A stretch of 64,000 bases of DNA, from contig NZ_CP109598.1 of the NCBI RefSeq assembly GCF_036327775.1, forward strand, positions 4,910,001 through 4,974,000, written 5' to 3'. Within the stretch, counting starts at the first letter, position 1. Every line of letters starts with the position of its first letter. Both the position numbers and the translations under genes were made by a program. This document shows, in pieces, positions 9,140 through 17,716 of this stretch. Below the pieces are notes generated by a model. It ran no database searches. It saw nothing but the letters and a program-made list of their open reading frames with translations, and was not told the DNA's origin. Origin of the DNA: Streptomyces sp. NBC_01498. GTDB lineage: Bacteria; Actinomycetota; Actinomycetes; Streptomycetales; Streptomycetaceae.

Positions 9140-10011
9140 GCGCGCTGACCGAATCCGCTCCGGGCTACCGGGCGGGCCGCACCCTGCCGCTCCGGGTCGA
9201 ACTCGTACGACAGCTCAAGCGCAGACGGACCCTCGCGATGGGCGCGGTGCTCGCGATCCTGCCCTTCGTCATGATCGTGGCCTTCGCCATCGGCGGGACT
9301 CCGGGCTCCGACGGCGACGGGGACGGGGATGGTGGCGGACGGCTGAACCTGATGGACACCGCGACGGCGTCCGGGGCCAACTTCGCCGCCGTGTGCCTGT
9401 TCGTCTCGGCCGGTTTCCTGCTGGTCGTGCCCGTCGCGCTGTTCTTCGGCGACACCGTGGCCTCCGAGGCGAGCTGGTCGTCGCTGCGCTATCTGCTGGC
9501 CGCTCCGGTGCCCCGCGCCCGGCTGCTGTGGAGCAAGCTGGCCGTCGCGATGCTCATGAGCCTGGCGGCGATGGTGCTGCTGCCGGTCGTGGCGCTGGCG
9601 GCGGGCACGGCCGCGTACGGCTGGGGGCCACTGGCGCTGCCCACCGGAGGGTCCCTGGGTACGGCGGAGGCCGTGCCGAGGCTGGCGCTCGTGATCGCGT
9701 TCATCTTCGTCTCCCAACTGGTCACCGGAGGTCTGGGCTTCTGGCTCTCCACGAAGACCGACGCCCCGCTCGGCGCGGTCGGCGGCGCGGTCGGGCTGAC
9801 GATCATCGGCAGCGTGCTCGACCAGGTCACGGCGCTCGGGACCTGGCGGGACTTCCTGCCCGCGCACTGGCAGTTCGCGTGGGCGGACGCGCTCCAGCCC
9901 CAGCTGGAGTGGAGCGGCATGCTGAAGGGCTCGGCGATCTCCGTGACATACGCGCTGGTGCTCTTCGCGCTCGCGTTCCGGAACTTCTCCCGCAAGGACA
10001 TCGTGAGTTGA
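9136..10011 (+). CDS. ABC-2 type permease
   Basis: A 291-aa membrane protein with about six hydrophobic segments, a first one at LAMGAVLAILPFVMIVAFAI and an external loop rich in Gly/Asp, matching ABC-2 permeases that pair with DrrA-type ATPases. It overlaps the preceding fused hydrolase-ATPase gene by ATGA, so the two are almost certainly co-translated and form one export complex. Its substrate is unknown; the coupled peptidase-like domain suggests a peptide or modified peptide. The last cytoplasmic residues end shortly after a final helix. Confidence 0.88.
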   Translation: MSALTESAPGYRAGRTLPLRVELVRQLKRRRTLAMGAVLAILPFVMIVAFAIGGTPGSDGDGDGDGGGRLNLMDTATASGANFAAVCLFVSAGFLLVVPVALFFGDTVASEASWSSLRYLLAAPVPRARLLWSKLAVAMLMSLAAMVLLPVVALAAGTAAYGWGPLALPTGGSLGTAEAVPRLALVIAFIFVSQLVTGGLGFWLSTKTDAPLGAVGGAVGLTIIGSVLDQVTALGTWRDFLPAHWQFAWADALQPQLEWSGMLKGSAISVTYALVLFALAFRNFSRKDIVS

Positions 10012-10070
10012 GCCCCTGAGACAGGCCCCCGGTCGCACGGCAGGGTCCGTCGGGGCGGCGCCCTGAGCCG

Positions 10071-10086
10071 GCCGCCTCCCGGCGGC
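10071..10086. terminator. Short hairpin between convergent genes
   Basis: GCCGCC at 10071-10076 and GGCGGC at 10081-10086 pair around a TCCC loop in the 77-base gap between the permease and the convergent LuxR-type gene. The stem is only 6 bp but GC-only, so it could serve as a bidirectional terminator. Confidence 0.4.
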
Positions 10087-10088
10087 AG

Positions 10089-11120
10089 TCACAGCCAGCC
10101 CCGGCGAGCCGCTTCCGCCCCCGCGCGGAAGCGGCTCGTCGTGCCGAGCGCGGTCAGCAGTTCACCCACCCGTCTGCTGTACGTACGGGGTGACATACCG
10201 AGCCGGGCCGCCGCCGCCTCGTCGGTGAGCCCGCACAACAGGGCGTCGAGCACGGGCCGCAAGTGAGGGGACAGGGTGTCGGCCTCGGGCGCGGAACCCT
10301 GATGGGGCACAGTGTCGACCGGCGCCGGGCCCGGCGAGGACCCGCCCGCCGAACCGTCCGCCGGGTGCCCCGTCAGGGGAAGCTCCTCGCCGCTGTCCCA
10401 CCAGTGCTGATGGATACGGACCAGGGCCCCGACGACGACCGGGTCCCGGATCAGCAGCAGCCCGTTGAAGTGGAAGTCGAAGTCCAGGGGAAGCGCGGCC
10501 GTCGTACGGTCCACGAGGACCATCTTGAACGGGATCGACTCCGTCTGCCGTGCTCCACGGGCGAGCGCGCGCAGTTCGTACGGCAGCCCCGCCAGGCCAC
10601 GACGCGGCACGATCCGGCGGACCGTGAGCGGAACCGCGGGCAGCGGAGCCGTCCCGGCGACGGACCTCAGCCCGGCACCCGCACCCGTACCGGCACCCGC
10701 ACCGTGTCCAACACCGGGGCCCTGCCCGGCACCCGGCCCGGCGCGTGGGCCCGGACCGGCACCCGAACCCGGGCCGGAGCCCGCGCGGGTCTCGGGCCGC
10801 GCCTCCGGGTCCGCCCGTTCCGCGACCGCGCGGACGCACGCGTGGGCGAACTCCACGAAGGGCAAGGGCAGCCCCTTCCCCGGTGAACTGCCCGGATCGT
10901 CGAACGTCAGCAACTCGCGACGCGCGGAACGCACGAGCGCCGCCAGCGCGGCGGCGACCTGATGGGTGCCGCGGACCGGCCGGCTCGCCGGTCGGAGACT
11001 CTCCACCGCGTCCCCCCGCAGTGCGCTTCTCGGTAGCGCCGACCTGTTCAGCACGGAGCCAGGAACATGTGCCACGGCTGACCACCCCCGCCATCCCCTC
11101 GGAGCCGTACGCCACTCCAT
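10089..11120 (-). CDS. LuxR-type (TrmB-like) transcriptional regulator
   Basis: The C-terminal 60 residues form a LuxR-type helix-turn-helix: LDALLCGLTDEAAAARLGMSPRTYSRRVGELL reads as the scaffold and recognition helix (shown here as LTDEAAAARLGMSPRTYSRR). The preceding region contains LLLIRDPVVVGALVRIHQHWWDSG, typical of the Streptomyces HTH regulators with a TrmB/PLD-like effector domain. Between the two halves is a long Gly/Ala/Pro tract encoded at about 10660-10800, which looks like a flexible and possibly length-variable linker. The ATG at 11120 (MEWRTAPRG) gives 343 aa; a longer frame opens at 11285 but looks non-coding. No ribosome site is obvious. It is divergent from the VWA lipoprotein gene at 11372. 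Confidence 0.75.
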   Translation of the reverse strand: MEWRTAPRGWRGWSAVAHVPGSVLNRSALPRSALRGDAVESLRPASRPVRGTHQVAAALAALVRSARRELLTFDDPGSSPGKGLPLPFVEFAHACVRAVAERADPEARPETRAGSGPGSGAGPGPRAGPGAGQGPGVGHGAGAGTGAGAGLRSVAGTAPLPAVPLTVRRIVPRRGLAGLPYELRALARGARQTESIPFKMVLVDRTTAALPLDFDFHFNGLLLIRDPVVVGALVRIHQHWWDSGEELPLTGHPADGSAGGSSPGPAPVDTVPHQGSAPEADTLSPHLRPVLDALLCGLTDEAAAARLGMSPRTYSRRVGELLTALGTTSRFRAGAEAARRGWL

Positions 11121-11371
11121 GTACTCATGAGACTGCGTACCGTGACAAGTGAAGTTCGGTGAGTGGCGACTCCATGCCAATCGCGTCGCCCCACGAATCA
11201 ACGGCAACAGTCCGCCCACCACGTCACGCGGAGCCGGCCGGCGTGGCGGGTGCGGAAGGACAACTCCCCTTCTCCGTTGCCGCATTGAGATTCATCCGCA
11301 ATGTCCCGTCGCGATCCCACAGACCCCCTCGTACGTCACATTCACACGTGGCGGAGAAACCAGGGGGGACC

Positions 11372-13039
11372 ATGAAGCAGCTGACGAGGCTGTCGAAGCT
11401 GACGAAACCAAGGACAAGGACGCAACCGCACCCGAAGGCGTACCGAGCCGCGACGGCCGTGCTGCTGGCGGGCGGCCTGCTGCTCACCGGCTGCTCGGCT
11501 GGGGACGCCGCGGACTCGAACAAGTCCGCAGAACGATCGGCCATCGGCGGCGGGCCCGGCGCGGACGGCGGACCCGGATCCGGTCCGGGAACCGCGGGCC
11601 CCGCCGACCGCGCCGAAGAGGGCGGGGGACAGCCGGACGGCGAAGAGAAGAAGCGCGACACGGCGGATGAGGGGGAGTTCGCGCCGGAACCGGACTACCT
11701 GTCGACCTTTGCCCTGGACGTCGACACCGCCTCCTACGGATACGCGCTCCGTACGCTCGGCGAGGGCCGGCTGCCGGATCCCGCCACCGTACGGCCGGAG
11801 GAGTTCGTCAACAGCTTCCGCCAGGACTACGAACCGCCCGAGGGCGACGGCTTCTCCGTCACGGTGGACGGCGCGGCGGCGCCCGGCGCGGACGACGACT
11901 GGTCGCTGCTGCGCGTCGGTCTCGCCACCCGACCGGCCGACCACGCGGGCCAACGCCCGCCCGCGGCGCTCACGTTCGTGATCGACATCTCCGGGTCGAT
12001 GGCCGAGCCCGGCCGCCTCGACCTCGTCAAGCAATCACTCGGCATCCTTACGGACGAACTGCGCGGCGACGACTCGATCGCCCTGGTCACCTTCAGTGAG
12101 GAGGCGGAGACCAGGCTGCCGATGACGCGTGTCGGCGACAGCCGCGCACGCATCCGCGACGTGATCTCGGAGCTGGCACCGGCCCGGTCGACCAACGTCG
12201 GGGCGGGCGTCGAGACCGGTTACGCCGAGGCCGTCGACGGCCTCCGGAAGGGCGCCACCAACCGCGTCGTCCTGCTGTCCGACGCGCTCGCCAACACCGG
12301 CGAGACGGAGGCGGACGTGATCCTCGAACACGTCGCGGAGGCCCGGGAGGAGCACGGCATCACCCTGTTCGGTGTCGGCGTCGGAAGCGACTACGGCGAC
12401 GCCCTGATGGAACAGCTCGCCGACAAGGGCGACGGGCACACGACGTACGTCTCGAACAGGAAGCAGGCCAGGAAGGTCTTCGTCGACCAGCTCCCCATGA
12501 GCCTCGACCTGCGTGCCAGGGACGCCAAGGCGCAAGTGGCGTTCGACAGGGACACGGTGGAGCGGTTCCGGCTGATCGGCTACGAGAACAGGGCCGTCGC
12601 GGACGAGGACTTCCGTAACGACGGCGTCGACGGCGGCGAGGTCGGGCCTGGGCACACGGTGACGGCGCTGTACGCGGTCAAGCTGCGGCCCGGTGCGAGT
12701 GGCCAGGTGGCGAAGGCCACGGTGCGCTGGCTCGACCCCGGGACCCGGGCGCCCCGCGAGCGGTCGGGCTCGGTCGGTGCGAGCGCGGTCGACGGGCGGC
12801 TCTGGGGCGACGCGAAGCCCCGGCTCCAGGTCACCGCCGTCGCCGCGTACTTCGCCGAGGCACTGCGCGGCGGCCGGGCGCCGGGGGACGACGGCGATGC
12901 GCGGGAGAGCGCGCTTCCCACCGCGCCCGGTCTCGGTGAACTGGAGGAGCGGGCAAGGGTGTTGGCCGACGCCACGGAGGACCGGTCGGTGGCGGACCTG
13001 GCGGAGGCCATCGACAGGGCGGACCGCGCCCGGGACTGA
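11372..13039 (+). CDS. VWA-domain lipoprotein (YfbK-like)
   Basis: The 555-aa product starts with a Lys/Arg-rich n-region and a lipobox LLTGC with Cys41, so it should be lipid-anchored outside the membrane. An acidic Gly-rich linker leads to the N-terminal von Willebrand-associated segment (FALDVDTASYGYALR), then a VWA domain with an intact MIDAS motif DISGSM near residue 204, and a C-terminal YfbK/DUF3520 domain ending in SVADLAEAIDRAD. VWA proteins of this class bind divalent metal and mediate protein contacts; the partner is not known. The ATG at 11372 follows a GGGGGGA ribosome site. It is followed by a long hairpin. Confidence 0.88.
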   Translation: MKQLTRLSKLTKPRTRTQPHPKAYRAATAVLLAGGLLLTGCSAGDAADSNKSAERSAIGGGPGADGGPGSGPGTAGPADRAEEGGGQPDGEEKKRDTADEGEFAPEPDYLSTFALDVDTASYGYALRTLGEGRLPDPATVRPEEFVNSFRQDYEPPEGDGFSVTVDGAAAPGADDDWSLLRVGLATRPADHAGQRPPAALTFVIDISGSMAEPGRLDLVKQSLGILTDELRGDDSIALVTFSEEAETRLPMTRVGDSRARIRDVISELAPARSTNVGAGVETGYAEAVDGLRKGATNRVVLLSDALANTGETEADVILEHVAEAREEHGITLFGVGVGSDYGDALMEQLADKGDGHTTYVSNRKQARKVFVDQLPMSLDLRARDAKAQVAFDRDTVERFRLIGYENRAVADEDFRNDGVDGGEVGPGHTVTALYAVKLRPGASGQVAKATVRWLDPGTRAPRERSGSVGASAVDGRLWGDAKPRLQVTAVAAYFAEALRGGRAPGDDGDARESALPTAPGLGELEERARVLADATEDRSVADLAEAIDRADRARD

Positions 13040-13071
13040 CCGCGAGGGCCGGGACCGGGACGGCTCGGGCA

Positions 13072-13108
13072 CCGGAACGGCTCGGGGCCCGGCCCCGAAC
13101 CGTCCCGG
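13072..13108 (+). terminator. Long hairpin after VWA lipoprotein gene
   Basis: Arms 13072-13088 and 13092-13108 pair over 17 positions with two mismatches and a 3-base loop, beginning 33 bases after the stop codon. It most likely terminates the lipoprotein transcript before the DUF1772 gene. Confidence 0.65.
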
Positions 13109-13221
13109 CCCGGCCCCGAACAAGGCGCGGGGAGGACGTGGCGCGGCACGGCGGGCGCCCGGGGGAAGCCCCGGCGGAAACGCCGCTGCGCCCGCCCTCC
13201 CCACGAGCCATGATGGGTGGC

Positions 13222-13695
13222 ATGGCCACCGTCCTGCTCGCGCTCGCCGTCGTCTCCACCGGTCTGTACGCCGGCATCATGCTCATCTTCCTGACCGGGA
13301 TCATGCCCGCGATGGCCCGGCTCACGGACAGTCAGTTCGTGACCGCCATGCGCCGTGTCAACGAGGAGGTCCCGCGCGGACTGTTCCTGGCGGTGTTCCT
13401 CGCCGTCGTGGCCTTCCCGGCCGCCGCGCTCGCCGTGCCCGTCGACGGCCGCTCGGACACCGACCGGTGGCTGCTGCTGGGCGGCCTGGTCTGCGTGGTC
13501 CTCAACCACCTCGTGACCGTCGCGGGCAACATCCCGCTCAACAACGCCCTGGCGGCCTCCGAGACCTCGCCGGAGATCCACCCCGACAGCGTGGTCCGCG
13601 CGGCCTTCGAGCGCCGCTGGAACCGCCTCCACGCCGTCCGCACGGTTCTCGCCGTCGGGGGCTTCGCGCTGATCGTCAGTGCCTCGCTGTCGTGA
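13222..13695 (+). CDS. DUF1772 (anthrone oxygenase-like) membrane protein
   Basis: About 157 aa with four hydrophobic segments; the pattern VLLALAVVSTGLYAGIML at the start, the central NHLVTVAGNIPLNNAL and the terminal RWNRLHAVRTVLAVGGFAL are characteristic of DUF1772, a family that includes anthrone oxygenases but is mostly uncharacterised. Starts at 13210, 13213 or 13222 are possible; 13222 has a GGTGG just upstream. The last 20 bases overlap the 3' end of the convergent methyltransferase gene. Confidence 0.75.
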   Translation: MATVLLALAVVSTGLYAGIMLIFLTGIMPAMARLTDSQFVTAMRRVNEEVPRGLFLAVFLAVVAFPAAALAVPVDGRSDTDRWLLLGGLVCVVLNHLVTVAGNIPLNNALAASETSPEIHPDSVVRAAFERRWNRLHAVRTVLAVGGFALIVSASLS

Positions 13696-14629
13696 CCGTG
13701 AACAGCCCCACGGTCTCCCGCCGGCTCGTGACCTCCGTGAAACCGGCCCGCCGGGCCCACTGCTCGGCCAGTTCCACGGGACGGCACGTCATCTCCCACA
13801 GGGCGCCCTCCCGGTTCGGCAGGACGTTCGCGATGAACTCCAACTGAGGGTGCCGGGTCTGGGTGGTGAAGACCAGCACCCCGCCCGGAGCGAGCATCCC
13901 GCGCAGCCGGGCGACGGACGCCTCGATGACGGAGTCGTCCAGCAGCAGCTCGTAGAGCCCCGACACCACGACGACGTCGGGCGCGTGCGGGAGGGGCGCG
14001 GGGTCGAGGGCGTCCCCGTACGCGTACGAGATCCCCGTCAGGCCCCGCTCGGCCGCCCGGCGCTCACCCTGTGCGAGCCCGGCGCGGTCCAGGTCCCGGC
14101 ACGCGACCTGGACCGCGCCGGGCGGGTACTCCGGAAGCAGGTCCTGGAGGTAGCGTCCCGGACCCGACGCCACGTCCAGCACCCGCACCGGCCCCTCGGG
14201 CCGTTCGGCGCCCGCGCGCAGCGCGATCTCCTTACGGAGGACGTCCTTCAGCAGTTCGCGGCGGGCCCGGATGGCACGCCAGCCGACGGCGTTCAGATAG
14301 ACGCGGTCGATGAGATGCCCCACAAGGGGGAAGCCGCCTGCCTTGTTGACGTACACGTAGTCCAGCATCTGGCCGCTGTCGAAGCCGTGCCGGTACCCGA
14401 TGCGGATGCCGGTGCTCGCGCGGCCGAGAGTGCCGAGGACGGCCCGCGTCACGGCCCAACGGGCGCGGTTCACCGGGCCGTTCCGGGGCCGGGACACCGG
14501 GCGCCGGTCACCCCCGGGGTGCGGGGCGTTGGCCGTCTTCGCCCTGGCGGTCTTCGCGTCGGTGGTCTTCATCCTGCTCGTGCCGCCCGTGCTCGTGCTG
14601 CCCGTCTGTGTGCCGCTCGTCTTCGTCAT
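13676..14629 (-). CDS. Class I SAM methyltransferase (Methyltransf_20-like)
   Basis: A 317-aa protein. After a Thr/Lys/Arg-rich N-terminal 50 residues comes a conserved block GIRIGYRHGFDSGQMLDYVYVN and then the SAM motif VRVLDVASGPGRYLQDLL with ACRDLDRAGLAQG as the acidic strand. This arrangement matches the family of putative methyltransferases that elsewhere are fused to an alpha/beta-hydrolase; here the methyltransferase stands alone. The substrate is unknown. The start is uncertain: ATG at 14572 would remove the low-complexity leader. Its 3' end overlaps the DUF1772 gene by 20 bases. Confidence 0.8.
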   Translation of the reverse strand: MTKTSGTQTGSTSTGGTSRMKTTDAKTARAKTANAPHPGGDRRPVSRPRNGPVNRARWAVTRAVLGTLGRASTGIRIGYRHGFDSGQMLDYVYVNKAGGFPLVGHLIDRVYLNAVGWRAIRARRELLKDVLRKEIALRAGAERPEGPVRVLDVASGPGRYLQDLLPEYPPGAVQVACRDLDRAGLAQGERRAAERGLTGISYAYGDALDPAPLPHAPDVVVVSGLYELLLDDSVIEASVARLRGMLAPGGVLVFTTQTRHPQLEFIANVLPNREGALWEMTCRPVELAEQWARRAGFTEVTSRRETVGLFTVTTARH

Positions 14630-14713
14630 GCGGATCAGGGTCGTCCCGGAGCGCGGGCCTCGGTATCCGTGCGGCTACTCGGGCGGCGGATGAGTAGTTC
14701 TGCGTACGCTCCC

Positions 14714-14737
14714 CCCGAACCCGAACCCGAACCCGAA
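14714..14737. repeat. CCCGAA hexamer tandem repeat (4 copies)
   Basis: Four perfect tandem copies of CCCGAA lie in the 231-base gap between the divergent methyltransferase and ARMT1 genes. They are followed to about 14830 by imperfect ACCGACC/CACAGACC-type repeats. The tract could form a simple-sequence hot spot or contain regulator half-sites; no function is inferred. Confidence 0.6.
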
Positions 14738-14860
14738 CCCGCACATCGGCACCGACCAGCCCCACCGCCACACAGACCACGCCGACCACACCGATCGCAC
14801 AGACCACAACGACCGCACCGACCGGCCCGACACCCGGCCGTTCCGGAGGACAGGGAAGCC

Positions 14861-16069
14861 ATGCCTGAGACGGACGACGCACCCGTGATCGTGAGCAGCG
14901 CACCGGGTTCCTTCGCGAGGAGCGTGCTGGCCGAGCGACATCCCGCGCTCATCCGGCAGGTCCGGGACGCCTTCCCGTGGCCCCCGGAACGGCACCGTGC
15001 CCTCGACGCGCTGCTCAGCTCCTGCACGGAGGGCGTCATCGAACCGCTGGAGCCCGGCGCGCACGACCGTGAGCAGTGGGACACCTGGAGCGCCGAGTAC
15101 GTCGGCCGGTCCTGGTTCGACGTGCCGTTCCTGTGGTCCGAGAGTTACTTCTATCGCCGGCTTCTCGCCGCCCTCCGCTACTTCGAGCCCGGCCCCTGGC
15201 AGGGCATCGACCCGTTCGCGCCGTTCAAGCGGGCGGAGTTGAGCGGACCGCTCGTGGACGACGAACTCGCGGCGCTGGACGCGCTCGCCCCCCGCCCGGC
15301 CGAGGAGCGGGCCGCCGCGTACCTCCGGGGCTCGCTCTGGGGCAATCGCGCGGACCTCGGTTTCACGGCCGGTTCGCGGGATTCCGGGGGCGCCACCGCC
15401 GTCGACGCCCCGCCGCCCCTCGTCGCCGACGACAGCGCCGCTCTCTGGTCGCTGCTGCCCGAAGGCGGGCCCTCCGCCGGTACGCGGACTGTCCACCTCG
15501 TCGCCGACAACGCGGGCCGCGAGCTCATCCCCGACCTGCTCCTCGTCGACCACCTGCTGACGACCGACCGCGCGGACGGCGTCGTCCTGCACGTGAAGCC
15601 GTATCCGTACTACGTCTCCGACGCCACCACGGCCGACGTCGTGGACTGCGCGCGCCGTGTCGTGCGGGCGCCCGGGAGGGCGGGGGAAGCGGGCGCACGG
15701 CTCTGGGCCGCGATGGGCGACGGGCGGCTCACCGTACGGACGCACGGTTTCTTCTGCGCGCCGTTCGGGTACGACGCGATGCCCGCCGATCTGCGGGAGG
15801 AGTTCACGGGCGCCGCCCTGACGATCGTGAAGGGCGACCTCAACTACCGCCGTCTCGTGGGTGACCGGCTCTGGCCGCCCACCACGTCCTTCGCCGAGCG
15901 GACGGCCCACTTCCCGGGACCGGTGGCCGCCTTGCGTACCCTGAAGTCCGACGTGATCGTCGGCCTCACCCCGCGCATCGTGGCGCGGCTCGAAGAAGAG
16001 GCGGGCGCCGGCGCGAGCGGGTCGTGGCGGACGAGCGGGACACACGGCCTCGTCCAGGTCCGGCCCTGA
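14861..16069 (+). CDS. ARMT1-like damage-control phosphatase (DUF89)
   Basis: The 402-aa protein matches DUF89 metal-dependent phosphatases, which remove phosphate from damaged or overflow sugar-phosphate metabolites. The two metal-site motifs are intact: VADNAGRELIPDLLL around residue 213-227 (Asp-Asn pair) and IVKGDLNYRRLVGD around 321-334. The N-terminal helical domain has WDVPFLWSESYFYRRLL-like residues (seen as WFDVPFLWSESYFYRRLL) typical of the ARMT1 subgroup. The ATG at 14861 has GGAGGA upstream. It is followed after 145 bases by a DUF4032 gene in the same direction; whether the two cooperate is unknown. Confidence 0.88.
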   Translation: MPETDDAPVIVSSAPGSFARSVLAERHPALIRQVRDAFPWPPERHRALDALLSSCTEGVIEPLEPGAHDREQWDTWSAEYVGRSWFDVPFLWSESYFYRRLLAALRYFEPGPWQGIDPFAPFKRAELSGPLVDDELAALDALAPRPAEERAAAYLRGSLWGNRADLGFTAGSRDSGGATAVDAPPPLVADDSAALWSLLPEGGPSAGTRTVHLVADNAGRELIPDLLLVDHLLTTDRADGVVLHVKPYPYYVSDATTADVVDCARRVVRAPGRAGEAGARLWAAMGDGRLTVRTHGFFCAPFGYDAMPADLREEFTGAALTIVKGDLNYRRLVGDRLWPPTTSFAERTAHFPGPVAALRTLKSDVIVGLTPRIVARLEEEAGAGASGSWRTSGTHGLVQVRP

Positions 16070-16137
16070 CCGTCCACCGACGCCCCGGGGCGATCCAGGC
16101 GGGCAGCCGAACGAACCGGCGGACGAACACCCAGGGC

Positions 16138-16174
16138 GCACGAACAAGACGCACGAACAAGGCGCACGAACAAG
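16138..16174. repeat. 13-bp tandem repeat (3 copies) upstream of DUF4032 gene
   Basis: The core GCACGAACAAG recurs at 16138, 16151 and 16164, exactly 13 bases apart, with weaker CGAACGAAC relatives just upstream. It lies 40 bases before the ribosome site of the next gene. Because the period is not 10.5 it is more likely a slippage-derived tract than an activator array. Confidence 0.6.
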
Positions 16175-16214
16175 CGGACGTTCGAGCGACGAACCAACCC
16201 CGGAGGCAGGTGTC

Positions 16215-17468
16215 ATGGCGCTCCAGATCAGCGCGACCAACCCGGAGCAGCCGGCCGTGCTCCTCGACCTCCCCTGGAGCATCCCGCTCGAAGAGTGGCC
16301 CGACGACTGCCTGGTGGCGCTCCCGCGCGGCATCTCACGCCATGTCGTACGGTTCGCGGCGGCCGGGTCCGAGGTGCTGGCAGTCAAGGAGATCGCCGAG
16401 CGCCCGGCGGTGCGCGAGTTCGGCCTGCTGAGGGATCTGCACCGGCTGGGCATACCGGCGGTCGACCCGGTCGCGGTGGTGACGGGGCGCGTCGGCGCCG
16501 ACGGCACCCCGCTGGAGTCCGCCCTGATCACCCGGCACCTCAAGGGCTCCCTGCCGTACCGGTCGATGTTCGAGTCGACCATGCGCCCCAGTACGGTCAA
16601 CCGCCTCATGGACGCGCTCGCCGTCCTCCTGGTGAGGCTGCATCTGGCGGGCTTCGCCTGGGGCGACTGCTCGCTGTCCAACGCGCTCTTCCGGCGCGAC
16701 GCGGGCGCGTACGCCGCGTATCTCGTGGACGCCGAGACCGGCCAGATCCAGCAGGCGCTCAGCCGGGGCCAGCGCGACTACGACATAGAGCTGGCGCGCG
16801 TGAACATCGCCGGGGAGCTGATGGACCTGGAGGCGTCCGGTTCGCTCCATCCGTCCGTCGACCCGGTGCCGTTCGGGGCGGCGATCGTCAGGCGCTACGA
16901 GGATCTGTGGCACGAGTTGACGCGGGAGTCCGTCTACCCGGTCGACAAACGCCACTACATCGACCGCCGGATCCGCCGGCTCAACGAACTGGGTTTCGAT
17001 GTGGCGGAGATGCAGATGGAGCGGTCGCCGAGGGGCGACACCGTCACCTTCGTACCGAAGGTGGTCGACGCGGGGCACCACCAGCGCCAACTGCTCCGGC
17101 TGACGGGCCTGGACGCGGAGGAGAACCAGGCGCGGCGCCTGCTCAACGACCTGGAGAGCTGGATGGCCGGCCAGGACGACTACGTGCCGGGCGACCCGCT
17201 GGGCGCCCGCCCGGAGGTCCTGGCGCACCGCTGGGTGCGCGACGTGTTCCGGCCGACCGTGCGGGCCGTACCGCTGGAGCTGCGCGGCAGGGCGGACGCG
17301 GCGCAGATCTACCACGAGGTGCTGGAACACCGGTGGTACCTGTCCGAGCGCGCGGGGCACGACGTGGGCCGGGACGCGACGATCGAGGACTACGTCTCCA
17401 CCGTCCTGCCGCACCCCGAATCCGTGACTGTTCCGGAGGCGGGACGGTCCACCGCCCCGGACTTGTGA
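16215..17468 (+). CDS. DUF4032 protein with kinase-like N-terminal domain
   Basis: A 417-aa protein. Residues about 30-220 show a degenerate protein-kinase fold of the Kdo/WaaP type: LAVKEIAERPAVREFGLL for the N-lobe Lys and LHLAGFAWGDCSLSNALF for the catalytic-loop Asp and Asn, with YLVDAETGQ in the position of the DFG segment. The C-terminal half is DUF4032, with RRIRRLNELGFDVAEM and SERAGHDVGRDATIEDYV. The family is widespread in actinobacteria and uncharacterised. GGAGG sits 8 bases before the ATG. A hairpin follows the gene. Confidence 0.85.
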   Translation: MALQISATNPEQPAVLLDLPWSIPLEEWPDDCLVALPRGISRHVVRFAAAGSEVLAVKEIAERPAVREFGLLRDLHRLGIPAVDPVAVVTGRVGADGTPLESALITRHLKGSLPYRSMFESTMRPSTVNRLMDALAVLLVRLHLAGFAWGDCSLSNALFRRDAGAYAAYLVDAETGQIQQALSRGQRDYDIELARVNIAGELMDLEASGSLHPSVDPVPFGAAIVRRYEDLWHELTRESVYPVDKRHYIDRRIRRLNELGFDVAEMQMERSPRGDTVTFVPKVVDAGHHQRQLLRLTGLDAEENQARRLLNDLESWMAGQDDYVPGDPLGARPEVLAHRWVRDVFRPTVRAVPLELRGRADAAQIYHEVLEHRWYLSERAGHDVGRDATIEDYVSTVLPHPESVTVPEAGRSTAPDL

Positions 17469-17525
17469 GCGCTTCGGACACGTGAGGGATCCGGGACGTA
17501 CGAGCCGTCCGGAGACGTGAGCGGC

Positions 17526-17553
17526 CCCGCCGCGACGGGGGAAACGCGGCGGG
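17526..17553 (+). terminator. Hairpin after DUF4032 gene
   Basis: CCCGCCGCG at 17526-17534 pairs perfectly with CGCGGCGGG at 17545-17553 across a 10-base loop, 57 bases after the stop. It would separate this transcript from the MFS gene. Confidence 0.6.
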
Positions 17554-17716
17554 ACCTGGAGTGCGAATGCCCTGCGGTCAGCCGGCTACACATGGGAATT
17601 CATGTGGCGCGGACCACTCCGGTGGATCACTCGGACGGTCCCGCGGACGCGCAGGCTCCGTAGGAGGCGCGCGCCGCGTGCGCGCGTCACGGGGAAACGG
17701 GAGAAAGATCCCGTCC

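Noticed and set aside
14714..14830. Possible CRISPR-like array in the repeat-rich gap
   Set aside because: Repeats are 6-8 base simple sequence without spacers of constant length and there are no cas genes.
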